Shown piece by piece: positions 33,222 to 45,018 of a stretch of DNA of 64,000 bases. The stretch lies in the NCBI GenBank assembly GCA_019155205.2, contig JAHNZQ020000172.1:2216638-2280637 (forward strand). Direction: 5' to 3'. The stretch's first letter is position 1. Every line of letters begins with the position of its first letter. The stretch comes from Gracilaria vermiculophylla (Eukaryota > Rhodophyta > Florideophyceae > Gracilariales > Gracilariaceae). The notes under the pieces were generated by a model. That model was not told where the DNA came from and ran no database searches. It worked only from the letters and a program-made list of their open reading frames with translations. The position numbers were made by a program, and so were the translations under genes.

Positions 33222-33859
33222 TATTAGACTTGGCCGCATATTGGCAAAGTGATTCTCGCGAAAGTATCGTCTCTTTTCTGGCCGCAAATAAAAACTCGCT
33301 CTCGTCATTTCTGCCCTCCCCCTTTCCTGTTACAATCCACATAAGCCTTGCTCCGCCGCGGCAGCCTTACTCCCGTTTTTCGCCATCGCCAAGCATACCG
33401 AACCGAATCTTCCTCATGTCCGTTCCCAAAGGCGCAGGCTGAGTCGCCGCGTACCCAGATACCCTGCACACCTTACACGTTCCATGCATAGCAACCCACA
33501 TTCGTTACCGCCTCCAAGCACGCCTTACTCTTAATATTCATACGCAAGCAGTCCCGCGCGGTCGGCATCTGTCTCCCACACATACATAAAAAGGAATACT
33601 TTGTCGGCTTTGTCTACGCTGTCAGTTTGCCGCACTGCAGCTGCTCACCGACTAAATTCTCCCGTGGCATACTTTGCGTCGCCTCTCTTGACCGTCTCTT
33701 GGTCCCTACTGTTTTCCATCTCTCCGTCAAGCAGTTTGTATTGCAACCGCGGGTTCGTGTTGTTTTCCGCGTCATCCTTGACGTCGCCACGGCCAACGAG
33801 GCGCACCACACACACGCAAGCATCCTTCTACTGCATATAGAGCTTGGAACTATTTTGTA
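33222..33859. other. No recognisable gene
   Basis: C/T-rich spacer between the mariner-like element and the D1 retrotransposon. Short open frames only, no recognisable motif. Confidence 0.5.
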
Positions 33860-34494
33860 TGATTTTGAAGTGCAACGCCCTCCAGGGAGGTTTTTCCTTG
33901 ACCCTTTGCCGATTCAACGGTTTCCGGTTAGGCCGTCTTCATGAAAACGGTTAATGTCGCGGGCGCGATTCACGTACATTTGCGCGGTGGATTCCGGAGT
34001 AGTCGACCGGGCCTATACCGCGTGACGTGTCATGTGCGCAGCAGCCGCGCGCGGCCAGATGGATACAATATGGGCGCCGGCTGGCACCTGCTCTGCTTGG
34101 TAAATTTAGTATTTTTACCGTTTTATATATTAAGTTAATTCGGCCATTACGGCCCTAGAGCTACAGTACTTAGCCCGACAGCACTTTGGCCGTCGCGCCC
34201 AATAAACCGCCCCAAGCGTAATCTTAGGTCTGAACTTGCCGCCCACGCGGGTAGCTCTCTCCACCTTGGAGACGTACGCCGCGGACTACGGAGGTCAACC
34301 GCCCGTGACGCCAAGAACCATTGTTTGAACTGTTGTTTCTTTCTTCTATGTTTGCCCTCGTACGAGGTTATGTCCACTGGATCTCCAGTTTTACTCTTTT
34401 GGACTGCGTTCACCACCTGCTCCACGCGGTTTGCCCAAATCTCGCGCGGCCCAATATATTACCCGGCTGCGCCGATATAGTTCAGTATATTACA
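33860..34494 (+). repeat. D1 5' LTR (beta) and PBS
   Basis: 635 bp from TGATTTTGAAG to ATATTACA, homologous to the split beta LTR at 51966-52581 plus 63130-63137. Shared blocks include TTCCGGTTAG, GCCGCGGACTACGGA, GTCAACCGCCCGTGACGCC and GGCCCAATATAT. TGGAATTCTCACC follows immediately (34495) and is a plausible tRNA primer-binding site. Confidence 0.8.
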
Positions 34495-34559
34495 TGGAAT
34501 TCTCACCAAACATTACGTAAAACGTCTCAATCACAGGACTTGCCGGATCCCCGGTTTCT

Positions 34560-35117
34560 CTATTCGTCTTCCTCTTGCACCCGTTGCGACGGCTTGGCCG
34601 CGGAGTTATGCGCGGCTCGTGTGCCTCGCCCACGGGAACTCGACAAGAAACACAGGCCCTCTACATGGGCAACAGCCGAGACCCAGCCATTAGCCTGCCG
34701 TAAGCAAACGAAATGACGAGGGTTCAGCCCCCTCAATTGGTCGATTACCGGAATCTCGGTAGGTCAGCCGAAAGTCGGAACGCTTCTCTTCGACTTCTTC
34801 CGTCTGGAGTTGTCTGCCACTTGTGCTACACTCGTGGACACAGCTACTCGCTGTGCCTTTGTCCGTTAGAGGATATGGCGCAGGTGCGGGTCTATTACGA
34901 AGCCCCGTCCCAGGAAGAAAAGGCAGCAGTGCCGATGACGTCATATCTCCGTGCGAAAATCGATTTTGTCCTCCATGCGCTGGATCACACCCCGCTCTTA
35001 TGGCATTGGCTAACGCCAGGCACGACAGAATCGTTTTCCGACCACCACGGAAATCCTGCATACGCCACTCGTGCGGTCCATCACCCCCAACGGGACAAAG
35101 TACTCGTGGTGGAGTAA
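34560..35117 (+). pseudogene. D1 gag remnant with CCHC zinc knuckle
   Basis: The intact frame 34713-35117 (134 residues) holds a canonical nucleocapsid knuckle: Cys35-x2-Cys38-x4-His43-x4-Cys48 (CHLCYTRGHSYSLC). Such knuckles bind genomic RNA in retroelement particles. The frame upstream from 34497 is broken by stops, and the usual capsid region is short or lost. The protease follows about 240 bp downstream. The 191-codon minus-strand frame over the same DNA (35265-34690) is treated as a shadow because only the plus strand shows a family motif. Confidence 0.65.
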
Positions 35118-35353
35118 TCAATGCGAGAGCCCGAAGTGAAGCCCGTTCAGGGAACCTAGTTGGGGGAGTATCCCCATAGGAAGAGGCATCCTCGGAGATG
35201 AAGCTGACCACGCCCGAGGCCGCCCCGCCGCGCTCCTCTGCGAAAATCATCTCGAGGAGAGACACTGCAGACGGATATTCTGAGCAGTTAGGTGTTCTGC
35301 GTTAAACATGTAGACGTAGAATGCATAGCAGAATTTTGGATCGATTCTAACTG

Positions 35354-36050
35354 ATGGTGAAGCGAACCAATAAGTTTTATGCTGATCTCGGACTGCACAC
35401 ACAGTACATGACGCGATTTGTCACGGTCCCCGACACTAGAGCAGGGCCAAATTTCGTTGTCGATTCGGCACTACTTCCGCTTTTGCGGTCTCGCATCCGC
35501 ATAGAAGAGGTGCCCGACGTCTCGGACGTAAATAAAAATCCCTTAGAAATGGGGAGACCATTTATCTGGTTCTCAGATTCGGAGGCTCAGTGGTCAAGCT
35601 CACTTTCATTTTGTGCCGTTCTCTGACCATACCAGTCATGCTCGAATGCGACTACTGCGAAGGTTCGTAGAGGATATCCAACCCCGCCTGGAAGGCGTGG
35701 AGTTGGAAGATGGATCGTCAATCCCCATCGTCCGCCAACCACTTCGTTGGGATGCGAAAAAGCAGGTGCGCTTGCCTGCCGCGAAATAATCGCCGCCGGG
35801 AGCCCATGAGTTGACCAAGCTCCGCGTTGGGGCATCAGTGACGATACCCCCCGCCAGGCAGGTACTTGTTCGGGTCAACTCCCGTCAACACGGTTTGAGG
35901 GGTTTTCAGACATCAACCTCGTTGAATGAGCAGAGTCACCTCGCCGTCGCATACAGCATCGTGCATGTCCTGCCGAACTGCCCACTTGGGATATTTGTCG
36001 CAAATCTGACCGACACAGCCCATTACCTAACTTAAAACCAAGTGGTTCAT
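35354..36050 (+). pseudogene. D1 retropepsin-like protease, inactive
   Basis: In the frame 35354-35626, residues 27-33 read DTRAGPN where Ty3/gypsy proteases have D-(T/S)-G-A-x-x-N. The catalytic loop Gly is replaced by Arg, so activity is unlikely. After a frame change, a linker with VLVRVNS and LPNCPLGIFVANLTDTAHYLT (35860-36035) resembles the segment between protease and RT in gypsy polyproteins. The order gag-protease-RT is preserved. Confidence 0.6.
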
Positions 36051-36329
36051 TCGCCACGCTACATCCATTGCCGATGATGCCCAAAAGGGTGACGCCCGTC
36101 CACGTATTTGGGCTCGTGACGGCAAAATACGGAAAGGCGCCCGATGCGGAAGTGAATTCCGCCACAAGTAGAATCACTGATCTACCGAAAGATACCGAGG
36201 AAACGTGAAAGCCCGACCACCAGGTTAGCCCGGCCTTTCCGACACCACGTTAGACGACCTGTGATCGTATTGACCCCGTGAAAGCTCCTGAGGAACTGGA
36301 CTTGTTTCATGTTGCCGCCTCGCGTCCGG

Positions 36330-37780
36330 AGCCATTCCGCGCAATGTTGCGGGAATTTACCCCAATGTAGAATGGATCTCTAGGCGAGATTAGCTGCACC
36401 GAGTATCGTATGGACTTGTTACCGAACACTTGGCCAATCGCGCAACCGTTATACAGAGCACGGCTGAATGCACGGGAAGAGGAAGAATATCATGTGGAGT
36501 GCATGCTCCGTGCCAAAGCCAGAGAGCCAGCACAATCTCCGTGGGCGTCCCCCGTGGTCCTTGCGTGTAAAACAGATAGGTCATGAAGGTTCAGTGTAGA
36601 TTACCGCCGGCTTACTGCCGCGACTATCGGGGGTACCTACCCGATCCCTCGGAGGGACGAGTGCGTAAACTCACTCGGTGATGTTACCATGTTCACAGCT
36701 CTCAACGCCATTCGAGGCTACTGGCAGGTTCCGTTCAAGGAGGAAGACCATGACTAAACGGTGTTTGTGCGCCACTTTGGGTCCTACAACTTCAAGCGGA
36801 TGCCTTTTGGTCGGACCAATGCACCCGCAACGTTTCAAAGGACTATCGATGTCCTCCTAATCCGATTCAAATGGAGGAGATTTCTTGTGTACCTGGACCA
36901 CATAACTATCTTTCTCAACAACTTGGATGATCACCTGCCTCATGTGCGGAACGTGATGGTAATACTGCGTGACTCAGGTATTACCTGAAGCTCAGTAAAT
37001 ATGAGTTATTTACAGATACCTTGAAGTACCTGGGTCACATCATCCGTCTTGGAGGGCTTCTGATCGAAAGAGTTCGAACCACGTCCTTCACTGAGGCGCA
37101 CGAACCCCGGACGTAAACGGAATTGAGATCCTTCCTTTGATTAGTCAACGTGTATCGATGCTTCATACCGAGTTTGTCGGATACCGCCGCGCCGCGTAAC
37201 GTATTACTGCGGAAAGGGCAGCGGCCAAAGCTCTCGCCAGTCCCCACCTGTCAACCGGCTGCTTTTAAATCCGTGATGAGGGCCGCAAAAACAGCTTCAA
37301 TCTTATCACTCCCTACGTTTAGCCCCCCGTACTCCGTGGATATGGATTCCAGAGACCACCAGGTGGGTTGTGCACTGTTTCAGTCATGCCCCGAAAGAGA
37401 GCACGACCCAGTTACATATCGGCCCGGGGCTCTGAACGATCACCGGAGGAACTTTTCCGTCTCGGAGAAGGAGTATCATTCCGTGGTGTGGGCGATCTCC
37501 ATACTCCGCCCCTATATACCTGGGGTCCACTTACCCGTATTCACGGATCATTCCCACTTGAAGTGGCTGATGAACATTGCCCATCCATTAGGCCTCTTAA
37601 TGCGGAGGAGGCTTTGCCTAGCGGAAATCACGTTCGACGGGGTTTACAAGAAGAGTTCACAAAACGTGAAAACCGATGCCCTATCACGTTTGCCCACAAA
37701 CGGAGAAGCCGTCAACGACGCCGATGTGGACGTGATCTCGTGTCTCGTTGCCGAAGGGATTACCCCTAAAGATCCGCATT
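36330..37780 (+). pseudogene. D1 reverse transcriptase-RNase H, broken
   Basis: The RT core is readable across frames: YRARLNAREEEEY (36460), FSVDYRRLTAATI (36595), VFVRHFGSYNFKRMPFG (36760) and NAPATFQRTID (36825). The catalytic box reads YLDH instead of YLDD (about 36890), which would abolish polymerisation. HIIRLGG and ELRSFL mark the thumb and connection. The RNase H frame 37150-37887 keeps VDMDSRDHQVGCALFQ, VSEKEYHSVVWAI and FTDHSHLKWL, so three acidic residues of its active site are present. It ends at the DALSRLP motif typical of gypsy RNase H. Confidence 0.8.
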
Positions 37781-37839
37781 GGGCCCCGATGCGGTTCACC
37801 CCGGGGACATCAACGAGTTCCTGGTTTCCGAAGACGGCC

Positions 37840-38310
37840 AGCACGACCCGCAGGGCAACTCTGTGCCAATCAGTATGGAGAAAATGATACGAGAACAGTT
37901 CAGGGACCCATTTTGCGTGGAATTACGTGCCCATCTAAACACTGGCGAAAAACCACCTTTTGAGGTGAAAGAAATGGGATACCTGATCCCGAAAGTGAAG
38001 CGTAACCAACAGATTTTTGTGCCCCACTCCTTCCAGCGCAAGGTGCTTTAACTGTCACATTACCCAAAGCTTGGTGCAGTTCCGGGTGGGAGGAAACATT
38101 ATCTAATCCTCCGCAGGCATTATTACTGGCCAGCGATGACAGTAGATTGTTACGCCGCTGTGCGGTTCTGCAAACAATGAGTAAAGAGCCGGGTCAAACT
38201 CCGGAAGCATTCCAAGAAGTTGAAGCTTTTCCGTGCTAGGGCCTCTCTCGAGTTTGACTCCATCTAAATTATCAACCCGCTTTTGAAGACAAAGAAAAGG
38301 AAAACCTTTC
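37840..38310 (+). pseudogene. D1 integrase N-terminus, truncated by element A
   Basis: The frame 37779-38051 ends in a segment leading into LSHYPKLGAVPGGRKHYL, then HYYWPAMTVDCYAAVRFC (38050-38175). This is the integrase H-x(n)-H-x(n)-C-x2-C zinc-binding domain, with the second Cys pair reading VRFC and one Cys changed. The catalytic core would start after PLLKTKK (38285), but the element is cut at 38310 by the A LTR before the first catalytic Asp. Confidence 0.7.
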
Positions 38311-38866
38311 TGTATTACAGTGGATTCTAAGGTATTATTATCGTGTGGCTTTATGAAGGGATATTCCTAAGGAGGGATCCTATTTTATTAGCTGAGCCGC
38401 GTGGTACATTCTTCGGCCCACGTTTGCTACAGTAATTCAGAGGAATTGTACAATTTAGATTTATTTTTGTCTATTGGTGCAGGTAATTATTACAATAAAC
38501 CGAACTATTGAGGCGGACCCCCGGCACGGTATTTAATCTGTATGTCCAGCTCCTATTCTCGGGGAAGCAAAAACAAGCACCCTTTAGTCTTCTTCTACTT
38601 TTTCCGGGTGGAGACTCTTGTCGAACGCCTTCAGATTTCTAAGCCACCGATCCCCAGGTTGCCTCATAGCAGCGCCTGAGGAAGCATTATCCGCTCAGTG
38701 AACCCCCTTCTCCACTCGGTGCTTGCGGACCCCCTTTCAGGACCCCCCCTGCTCGTAACCGTGATTACCGGAGACCACCTATAGGAACTCGCGCCTTCGG
38801 AGTCACCGAAAACTTCTAACGAAAGTTAGGCGCCTTCACCTCGAAACAAGAACTGACGATACCACA
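38311..38866 (+). repeat. Element A 5' LTR
   Basis: 556 bp from TGTATTACAGTGG to GATACCACA, strongly diverged from B and C LTRs but collinear with them. It is followed after two bases by the primer-binding site. Confidence 0.9.
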
Positions 38867-39059
38867 TCTGGCCTCCCGACTTAGAAGGCCAGTTTCTCTA
38901 AAGAATTGCAATAATCGCGACAGAACACTATTGCTAGTTTGCACCGATTGAAACCCAATAGTAGAATTCTTCCTTAACGTTATGTGGAAGTGGAAGTAAA
39001 TCACCTACGACGCATTCGTCTATCGAACTCTCAATAACTGCAATGAAATCCTCATTATA

Positions 39060-41080
39060 AGATCCTCAAGCAACGGATTCTGTTGGTGGGCTCAGTACGT
39101 GCAGCGCTCGTCGGGAGATGGCCGTCAGACTAAGGGACCCCGAAAGTCTCCTTAGGAATCCTGGTTTTTCTGTGAAGCTTGTCAAAAAGCGCCTAAGAAT
39201 AGTGCACGATCGCAGGCAAGCAGAATCCCACGCGACACCTCTGGAGAACGCCGACGTGACGTGGACGTTGAAAAACCACACATGGCATAGTAGCCGCCAC
39301 CCCAGGAGCTGCAGGGACGGGAATACCCAGAGGCTAACTGCTTCACGGAGCCATTGGTCCCGTGCTTTGCGGATTGGCTTTCACACGAGCTGGTCCCAAG
39401 CACTCCTGCAGGTTTTGAGGCACACTTCAAAGCGTGCCCCTACTCTCTTGTGGAAGAAATCGCAACGGAGAGTGCTCACCATGCCGTAGATTCTTTACTA
39501 GACTCGGACTCCTTCTTAGAAGATATTTCGAATCTTATCCGTTCGGAGGTTTGTTCCCAAACCTCACAGTCGCTCCCCGCAGCGGCATTTCGAAGTCATT
39601 CTTTGGTACAGGAGAGGCTCCCTCTATGAACACCTAAGCTGCCCTCTGGCAGAGATGAACAGGGTACTTCATCCGCCTATGCCATGGGAGGAAAGAATAC
39701 TGCCGTAGAGAGACGGAAGCACATCAGGAATATTGCTTTGACCCGTCTGAACCTATCGTCTCACGGAAGAGAACAGGATACCGGTCGCAAACTAGTTCAC
39801 CCGAGGTAAGAAGGACAGAATCCTCTCAAAGTGAATCGTGATAACGGGGGTATCGTCAGGCACCCAGACTATCTACCGGAAAGACAACGAAAGAAACAAA
39901 GGGAGATAAGCAGATAGCAAGACGCCGGTTCAGAAAGAAGCTCAGATTCTGAATCCATAAACAGCTCGAGCTCGGAGAACAGTATACCTCCAAAAAAGAA
40001 AAGCGAAATGGTCAAGAAGGTCGTGCCGCTTAGCGACCTCTTCGTTACGTGGTGGGTTATGATACCTATCGGTGGAATGATCGCTTCACTCTTTACCACA
40101 TGTCGGCCAGTAAACCGATTACAAAGATACGGCGCCCAATATATTTTCAGATGGAGAAGCATTCCTTTTCAGATGAAGACCCGATCTCGGTGTTGAGGTT
40201 TCCAGCACGCTTCCATTTGGCGTGTAATACCAATAATGTCCATGAAGGTGCCGCCACGTGGTACTTTCAGTTCTACCTCACGGGTCAAGCGCACTCGCTG
40301 TTTCAGCCACATCTCACAGAGGAGAGCACCATTTTGGATGATTTCGGGACGGAGATCTTGACGATGTACGTGGAGTTGGTGGAGTCCCTCCTTAAAAGGT
40401 ACGCAACGGATGAGAGGATAGCCGGTGATGATGCTGAATTCACCTCTTATAGGCAGGTTATGTGGATGATTGAAACAGAGTTCTCACAAAAGCTGTAAAT
40501 GAAGGCTTTAAGGTATGGGAACGTGTACGTTGAACGGCGGTAAAGTAGTTGTTTGTCATGGAAATCCTTCCCTAAATCCGCGCCAGGGTACGTAATCACT
40601 TAAAAACACACCCGGATACCACCTATATAAAGCTAAGAAGGTTCGGGGAGTCCTATGGGGCAGCGTATCTTGCGGTTAGCCGAAGCTACCCTCCAATTTT
40701 GGACAAATCGACGGCCTTACTGAACCATCGAGCATCCGCCCTGACATTAGACTCCAGCACCTCACGGGAGGGTGATAAGCTCACACTCGATGTAGAGCAA
40801 GAGACCCTTGCTCCCACACATACCTAATCTTCGGGATCCCAGTCTAGGACATGGACACTCTCGTCCCCTATCTGGTACACGTGAACGGGATTCTACGGGA
40901 ATTTCCGATTCACAATACTTGCGGGCTACCAACCGCCTTGCAGAATTTGTTTGTCTCGATAGTCATTACACTGTACTACTCTCACTTTGGATATAAGGGC
41001 AGCCATCCTGCCGAAACGGGAAAATCGGTTCCAGGAACTGTAGAGCACACCAACGGCAAGTAAAAGTTATTAGACCGCGT
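39060..41080 (+). pseudogene. Element A gag, broken
   Basis: Homologous to B gag (42595-43717) and C gag (53290-55486). Readable blocks are DPESLLRNPG (39140), an ESAHHAVDSLLDSD-like segment (39475) and the acidic Ser/Glu stretch near 39940. The capsid-like frame 40049-40498 contains FPARFHLACNTNNVHEGAAT, then WYFQFYLTGQAHSLFQ and the RRYATDE-like KRYATDERIAGD. Frames shift at least five times. A Cys/His cluster C-R-x-C-L-S-R-x-S-x-H-C near 40945 recurs in C near 55215. Confidence 0.75.
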
Positions 41081-41390
41081 ACATCGATATCCGCTTTACT
41101 CATGGACGTTACGGTAACCGTGTTTCATTTGGAGTGCAGCGTATCCCATTCGCACGTGCGCCACCATTGCATGATCCTGAACACAAACTGGTCGCACCTT
41201 AGAGGAACAAGGCGTATCCCGATGCGCCATCGCAGCAGCCCTCCCGCACTAGAACTCAGATCCCCTCCAACCCGGAAAATCCTCAGGATCACGCGGAGAG
41301 GCTCCGCACGACTCCTTTCCGTGGAGCCTCGGCCCATCGGAGGTCGCCTCTGGGAAAGGGGGAGAAGCTATCTGCACGGTTAATGCAGAA

Positions 41391-41950
41391 TTGGCGGACC
41401 CACCAACGCCTTTGGACCCATTCGACACCCAAACGAGCTCTGTCTGCATGCTCCGTCGTGAGAAATATGAGGTGTTTACCTCTATTGGATATTTCGCACT
41501 CGCCTCTTCAATGGTGTACACCCTCCTCGACACCGGAACTATTGGCCCAAACCTGGTGCACGCTGACGTGCTCCCGGGGTTTTGCTCTCGGCTCCTTGAG
41601 GACTGGAAAGCTTTCTAAAGTGAGTGACGCGTCGTTTCGAGCATTAAACATCCTCGGAGCCTTACCTTTGTATCACTGGTTCAGCTCCTTGCAGGTGAAC
41701 ATGTTGTTTTTTGTAGCAAGCAACTTGGCATCACAGTGCATGTTGCGCACTTCCTTGGTGGATCGGTATGTATGTGCAATTCACCCACGATTGTGGAAAA
41801 TGACTTTTAACGCCCCCCTGCCACCCGTAGAAATCGTGTCCACATCTCCGGAATCGTACGCGAATGCGCGTCACGTGGGTATTTTTTAAAAGGAGACGCA
41901 GTCGAATAAGCTCCGGGTGGTGAATAGTATCAAAATACTTGCGAGGAGTA
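41391..41950 (+). pseudogene. Element A retropepsin, broken
   Basis: YTLLDTGTIGPNLVHADVLP in the frame 41391-41618 carries the catalytic D-T-G. A frameshift leads into the 41383-41889 frame with ILGALPLYHWF and LVDRYVCAIHPRL, the end of the fold. The homologous protease in C lies at 55690-56216. Element B is inserted 21 bp downstream. Confidence 0.75.
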
Positions 41951-41970
41951 ATTCTAAAGTTTAGGTGCGG

Positions 41971-42438
41971 TGTAGTACAGTGGCTCCTACGTAAATATGG
42001 TGGTTTGGCCTTAAGGTATAATATTCCTAAGGAGGGTTCGTAATTTATTAGCTGGGCCACGTGGTGCATAATCTTGCCCGCGTGCGCTACAGTATCCTTA
42101 AGGTACGGTAGAATTTATTATTTATTTTAGATATTTTATGCAGGTAATTAGCACAGTAGTGCGACCTGCCGAGGCGGGCTCCCGGCTAGATATTTAAGCT
42201 GCCGGTTGAGCTCCACCTCTGGGGAAGTAAAGACAAGCACCGTTGAGTCTTCTTCTACATTTTCCGCCCAGTGAACCTTCCCCTTTGCTTGGTGTTTGCG
42301 GGTCCCTTTCAGAATTCCCCCGGGTTGCGACAGCGGTTACCGGAGACTACCTTTAGGAATACGCGCCTTTGGAGTCACTAAAAACTCCTAACGGACTTTG
42401 CGCTTTACTACCTCGATAGGAGGGCTGACAGTACCACA
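41971..42438 (+). repeat. Element B 5' LTR (internally deleted)
   Basis: 468 bp. It jumps from CTACATTTTCC to GCCCAGTGAACC, omitting about 85 bp present at 45811-45896 in the 3' LTR. The ends TGTAGTACAG and GTACCACA are intact. Confidence 0.93.
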
Positions 42439-42594
42439 ACTGGTCTCCCGACTTAGAAGGTCACAGTTTCTAAAGGATCCGCACAAGTCGCAGCAGAACA
42501 GCGTTTCTAGTTTGCAACGACCAACCCCCAGCAGTGGAATTTTTCTTTAAGATAATCCGGAAGTGGAAACAAATCACCCCCGACCTACTCCTCT

Positions 42595-43717
42595 ATGGAC
42601 CCCTCAGAAAATCCCATGGAAACCCCCCTACAGGATCCTCAGGCAACCGGCTCCGTCGGTGGGCGCAGCACGCGCCGCAGTCCCCAGGAGATGGCCGCCA
42701 CACTGGAGGACCCTGAAAGTCTCCTTTGGACTTCTGGCTCCTCTGTGGAGCGTTTCAGGACTCGCCTTAGGAGAATGCATGATCGGAGGCACGCGGACGC
42801 ACCCGCAGCACCTCTGGGGAACGCCGACGTAGAGGTTAAAGAACCGCACACGGCATCGCAGCCGCCACCTCAGGAGTTGCAGGGACGGGAACACCCGGAG
42901 GCTAACACCCTCTTGGAGTCCCTGGCCCCGCGCCTTACGGATTGGCTCTCACAGGAGCTAGTCGAAAGAATTCCTGCAGGTGTGGAAGCCCACTTCGGAG
43001 CGCGCCGCCACGCCCTCGTGGAGGATATCGCAACGGAGAGCGCTCACCGTGCTGTGGATGCTTTGCTGGATTCGGACCCCTTCCTTGAGGTGATCTCAGA
43101 TGTTATCCGTGTGGAGGTTCGCTCCCAAACCGCGCAGCTGCTCCCCGCAGCGGCGTTTCAAAGTTATTCATCCGTACAGGAGAGGTTCCCTCTATCTACA
43201 CCTAAGGTGACCCCGGGCAGAGAAGGAAAGGATACTGCCACCCCTTACGCCAGAGGAGGAAAGGATACTGCCGTAGGGAAACGGGAGCACCTGAGGAATC
43301 TAGCTATGCACCGTCTGGACCTGACGCCCCGCGGAGGAGGACAGGATACCGGTCGCGACGTAGTCCACCTAAGGAGAGAAGGACAGGATACTCCTCTGGT
43401 GGATCGCGATATCGTGGGTATCGTCAGCAACCCAGACCACCTCAAGGAAAGAAGAAGAAAGAAACGGAGGGAGATAAGACGCAAGCGAGACACCGATTCG
43501 GAGGGAAGCTCAGACTCCGAATCCGTAAACAGCTCCAGCTCGGAGGACAGTACACCTCCAAAGGAGAAGAGCAGAAGGGTCAGTAAGGTAGTCCCGCTTA
43601 ACGACCTCTTCGCCAAAGTGGTGGATTATGACACCTACAGGTTGCATGATCGCTCCACACTTTACGACGCGTCGGTCGCTAAACGACTCACGAAGATGCA
43701 GCGCCGTATGGATATTC
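42595..43717 (+). CDS. Element B gag (N-terminal 374 codons; cut by gap)
   Basis: An uninterrupted frame from ATG at 42595 to the gap. It encodes the N-terminal gag region of the alpha chromovirus. The start is supported because C shows the same position mutated to ATA. Order: a short Pro/Thr leader; a block with ESLLWTSGSSVERFRTRLRR; a helix-rich block with WLSQELVERIPAGVEAHF and ESAHRAVDALLDSDP (residues about 118-165). A region with repeated GKDT/GQDT motifs follows (about 215-265), then a basic ERRRKKRREIRRKR patch and an acidic Ser/Glu stretch (about 283-325). KVVPLNDLFAKVVDYDTYRL leads into the capsid region. The capsid continues in C at 54422. It is the only intact coding frame among the alpha elements here. 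Confidence 0.8.
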
Positions 43718-43817
43718 NNNNNNNNNNNNNNNNNNNNNNNNNNNNNNNNNNNNNNNNNNNNNNNNNNNNNNNNNNNNNNNNNNNNNNNNNNNNNNNNNNN
43801 NNNNNNNNNNNNNNNNN
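43718..43817. other. Assembly gap (100 N) inside element B
   Basis: Flanking sequences align to element C about 5.29 kb apart (54418 and 59709). The gap most likely replaces a collapsed pol region rather than 100 bases. Confidence 0.95.
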
Positions 43818-44050
43818 TTTAGGAAAGGGGGAGGGGGCCCCCTAACGGAGATGGTTTTCGTCTTCGCCGTCTAATCCCCGCCTGGAGTTATCTTTTTCGC
43901 CTCCAGGATGCTGTGCTCGCTGTTTCGCAGGCTCCTTAGGCGGCACTTCGTGTCGCTGAGCTCGCGGGCACGGCTTATGCATGTTTAGACTACCATTCGT
44001 GGAGTTTCTGCTCCATCCGAAGGATCGTTTATTGGTCTGGGTCCTATCAC

Positions 44051-45018
44051 CTACAGGTTACCGAACCGCGTCGAATACTCCGCTTCGAATCGCGCTTTCG
44101 CTGTTAGCGCTTGGCTGTCGAAGAGCTCCGCCAGGCTGTACTTGAGGGCCGCCATCGAGGCTCGGTCTGCCCAGGCCATATGGAGCTCTAAGACCCAAGC
44201 ACGCGCCTCACGCAGAGCCTCCACAGGAGAAACCGGAGCAGAACGGCCTGTCACGAGGCACGCCTGCACCAACTCCTGAAAGGCAGCCTCCAGAGCCCCA
44301 GATGAGACTCCTCCTGACGGTGCACCCAATGCGGCCAACTCCCTTGACGGCGCAACAACCGCCACGGAGGGAGCTGCAGACGGCGGACCAGCTGAGACAG
44401 GAGCTCTCCGACGGGATTCCGCGGGCTCCGCAGTGGAAGACGGCATTGCCAAGGGCGGAGTCGGCGCCGCCGGAGGTGACGGTGGTGAGGGAACTGGAAC
44501 GCTCCGCAGGCGAGGTTAAGCAGTCGGCGCAGGGACGCTCCGCAATCGGGGTTGCACACTGGGGCCGAAGGTACCGGGACGGGAGCAATCTCGTCCTCAT
44601 CCATAGGAGACACGGCGGTTACTACTGCGGGAGCACCCGGAATTGCTACGGGCCGTGAGGTTATCACCTAAGGAGGCGCGCCCATATCCTGGGACGAAGA
44701 CCCGCTTTCGCGATGATCGAAGTGTTGTCCTGGACGGAACGGTGCCCCAGTCGAGGCGTGATACACCTCAGGATTGCAAGGGGATGTCGGCGCCGGAGTA
44801 GGTGAGGACATCCCGAAGGTGTACGACGGAGGGTGAATGGCGACCGAACGCGTGGGTGCACCTGAGGAGAGAGACCTGACACCACTCGGGGATCGATTCG
44901 GAGCTATATGCACCACCGCGGAGGGAGCCGTATCGAGCGGCCACCGTGGAATCCGAGGAGAAGACGGACGACCGAAGACAGACGAGGTATGTAGCACCAG
45001 GGCGTGGCGCAAGTTCAT
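44051..45018 (-). pseudogene. Antisense ORF of element B, internally deleted
   Basis: The minus-strand frame 45018-44668 (116 residues) matches the N-terminal part of the C antisense ORF (MSSPTPAPTSP, NPEVYH, TGAPFRPG). At about 44710 it jumps to the SQD(V/M)GAPP segment, so roughly 1.1 kb present in C is deleted. A TAG (44668-44670) replaces a Glu codon of C. After one frameshift the C-terminal frame 44452-44051 continues (AAFQELVQACLVTGRSAPVS ... YSTRFGNL, stop). B's antisense ORF is therefore dead although B is recent. No known domain. Confidence 0.5.

Larger units (their letters stand above)
33860..38310 (+). mobile_element. Element D1: Ty3/gypsy retrotransposon of LTR family beta, truncated
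   Basis: A second retrotransposon family. Its 5' LTR (33860-34494) is related to 51966-52581, not to alpha. Internal order is gag with zinc knuckle, protease, RT, RNase H and the integrase zinc finger, which is the Ty3/gypsy order. It ends abruptly at 38310 inside the integrase, where element A begins with its 5' LTR. The distal part of D1 would lie beyond A's 3' end, outside the window. Frameshifts and lost catalytic residues show that it is dead and older than A. Confidence 0.85.

Noticed and set aside
34690..35265. Minus-strand 191-codon frame in D1 as another antisense gene
   Set aside because: It is the complement of gag carrying the zinc knuckle. There is no second copy for comparison, unlike the alpha antisense ORF.
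41971..42438. LTR at 41971 as the 3' LTR of element A
   Set aside because: A's pol continues after 46070, the TGCGG duplication brackets 41971-46070, and a PBS and gag follow this LTR. It is therefore the 5' LTR of a nested element.
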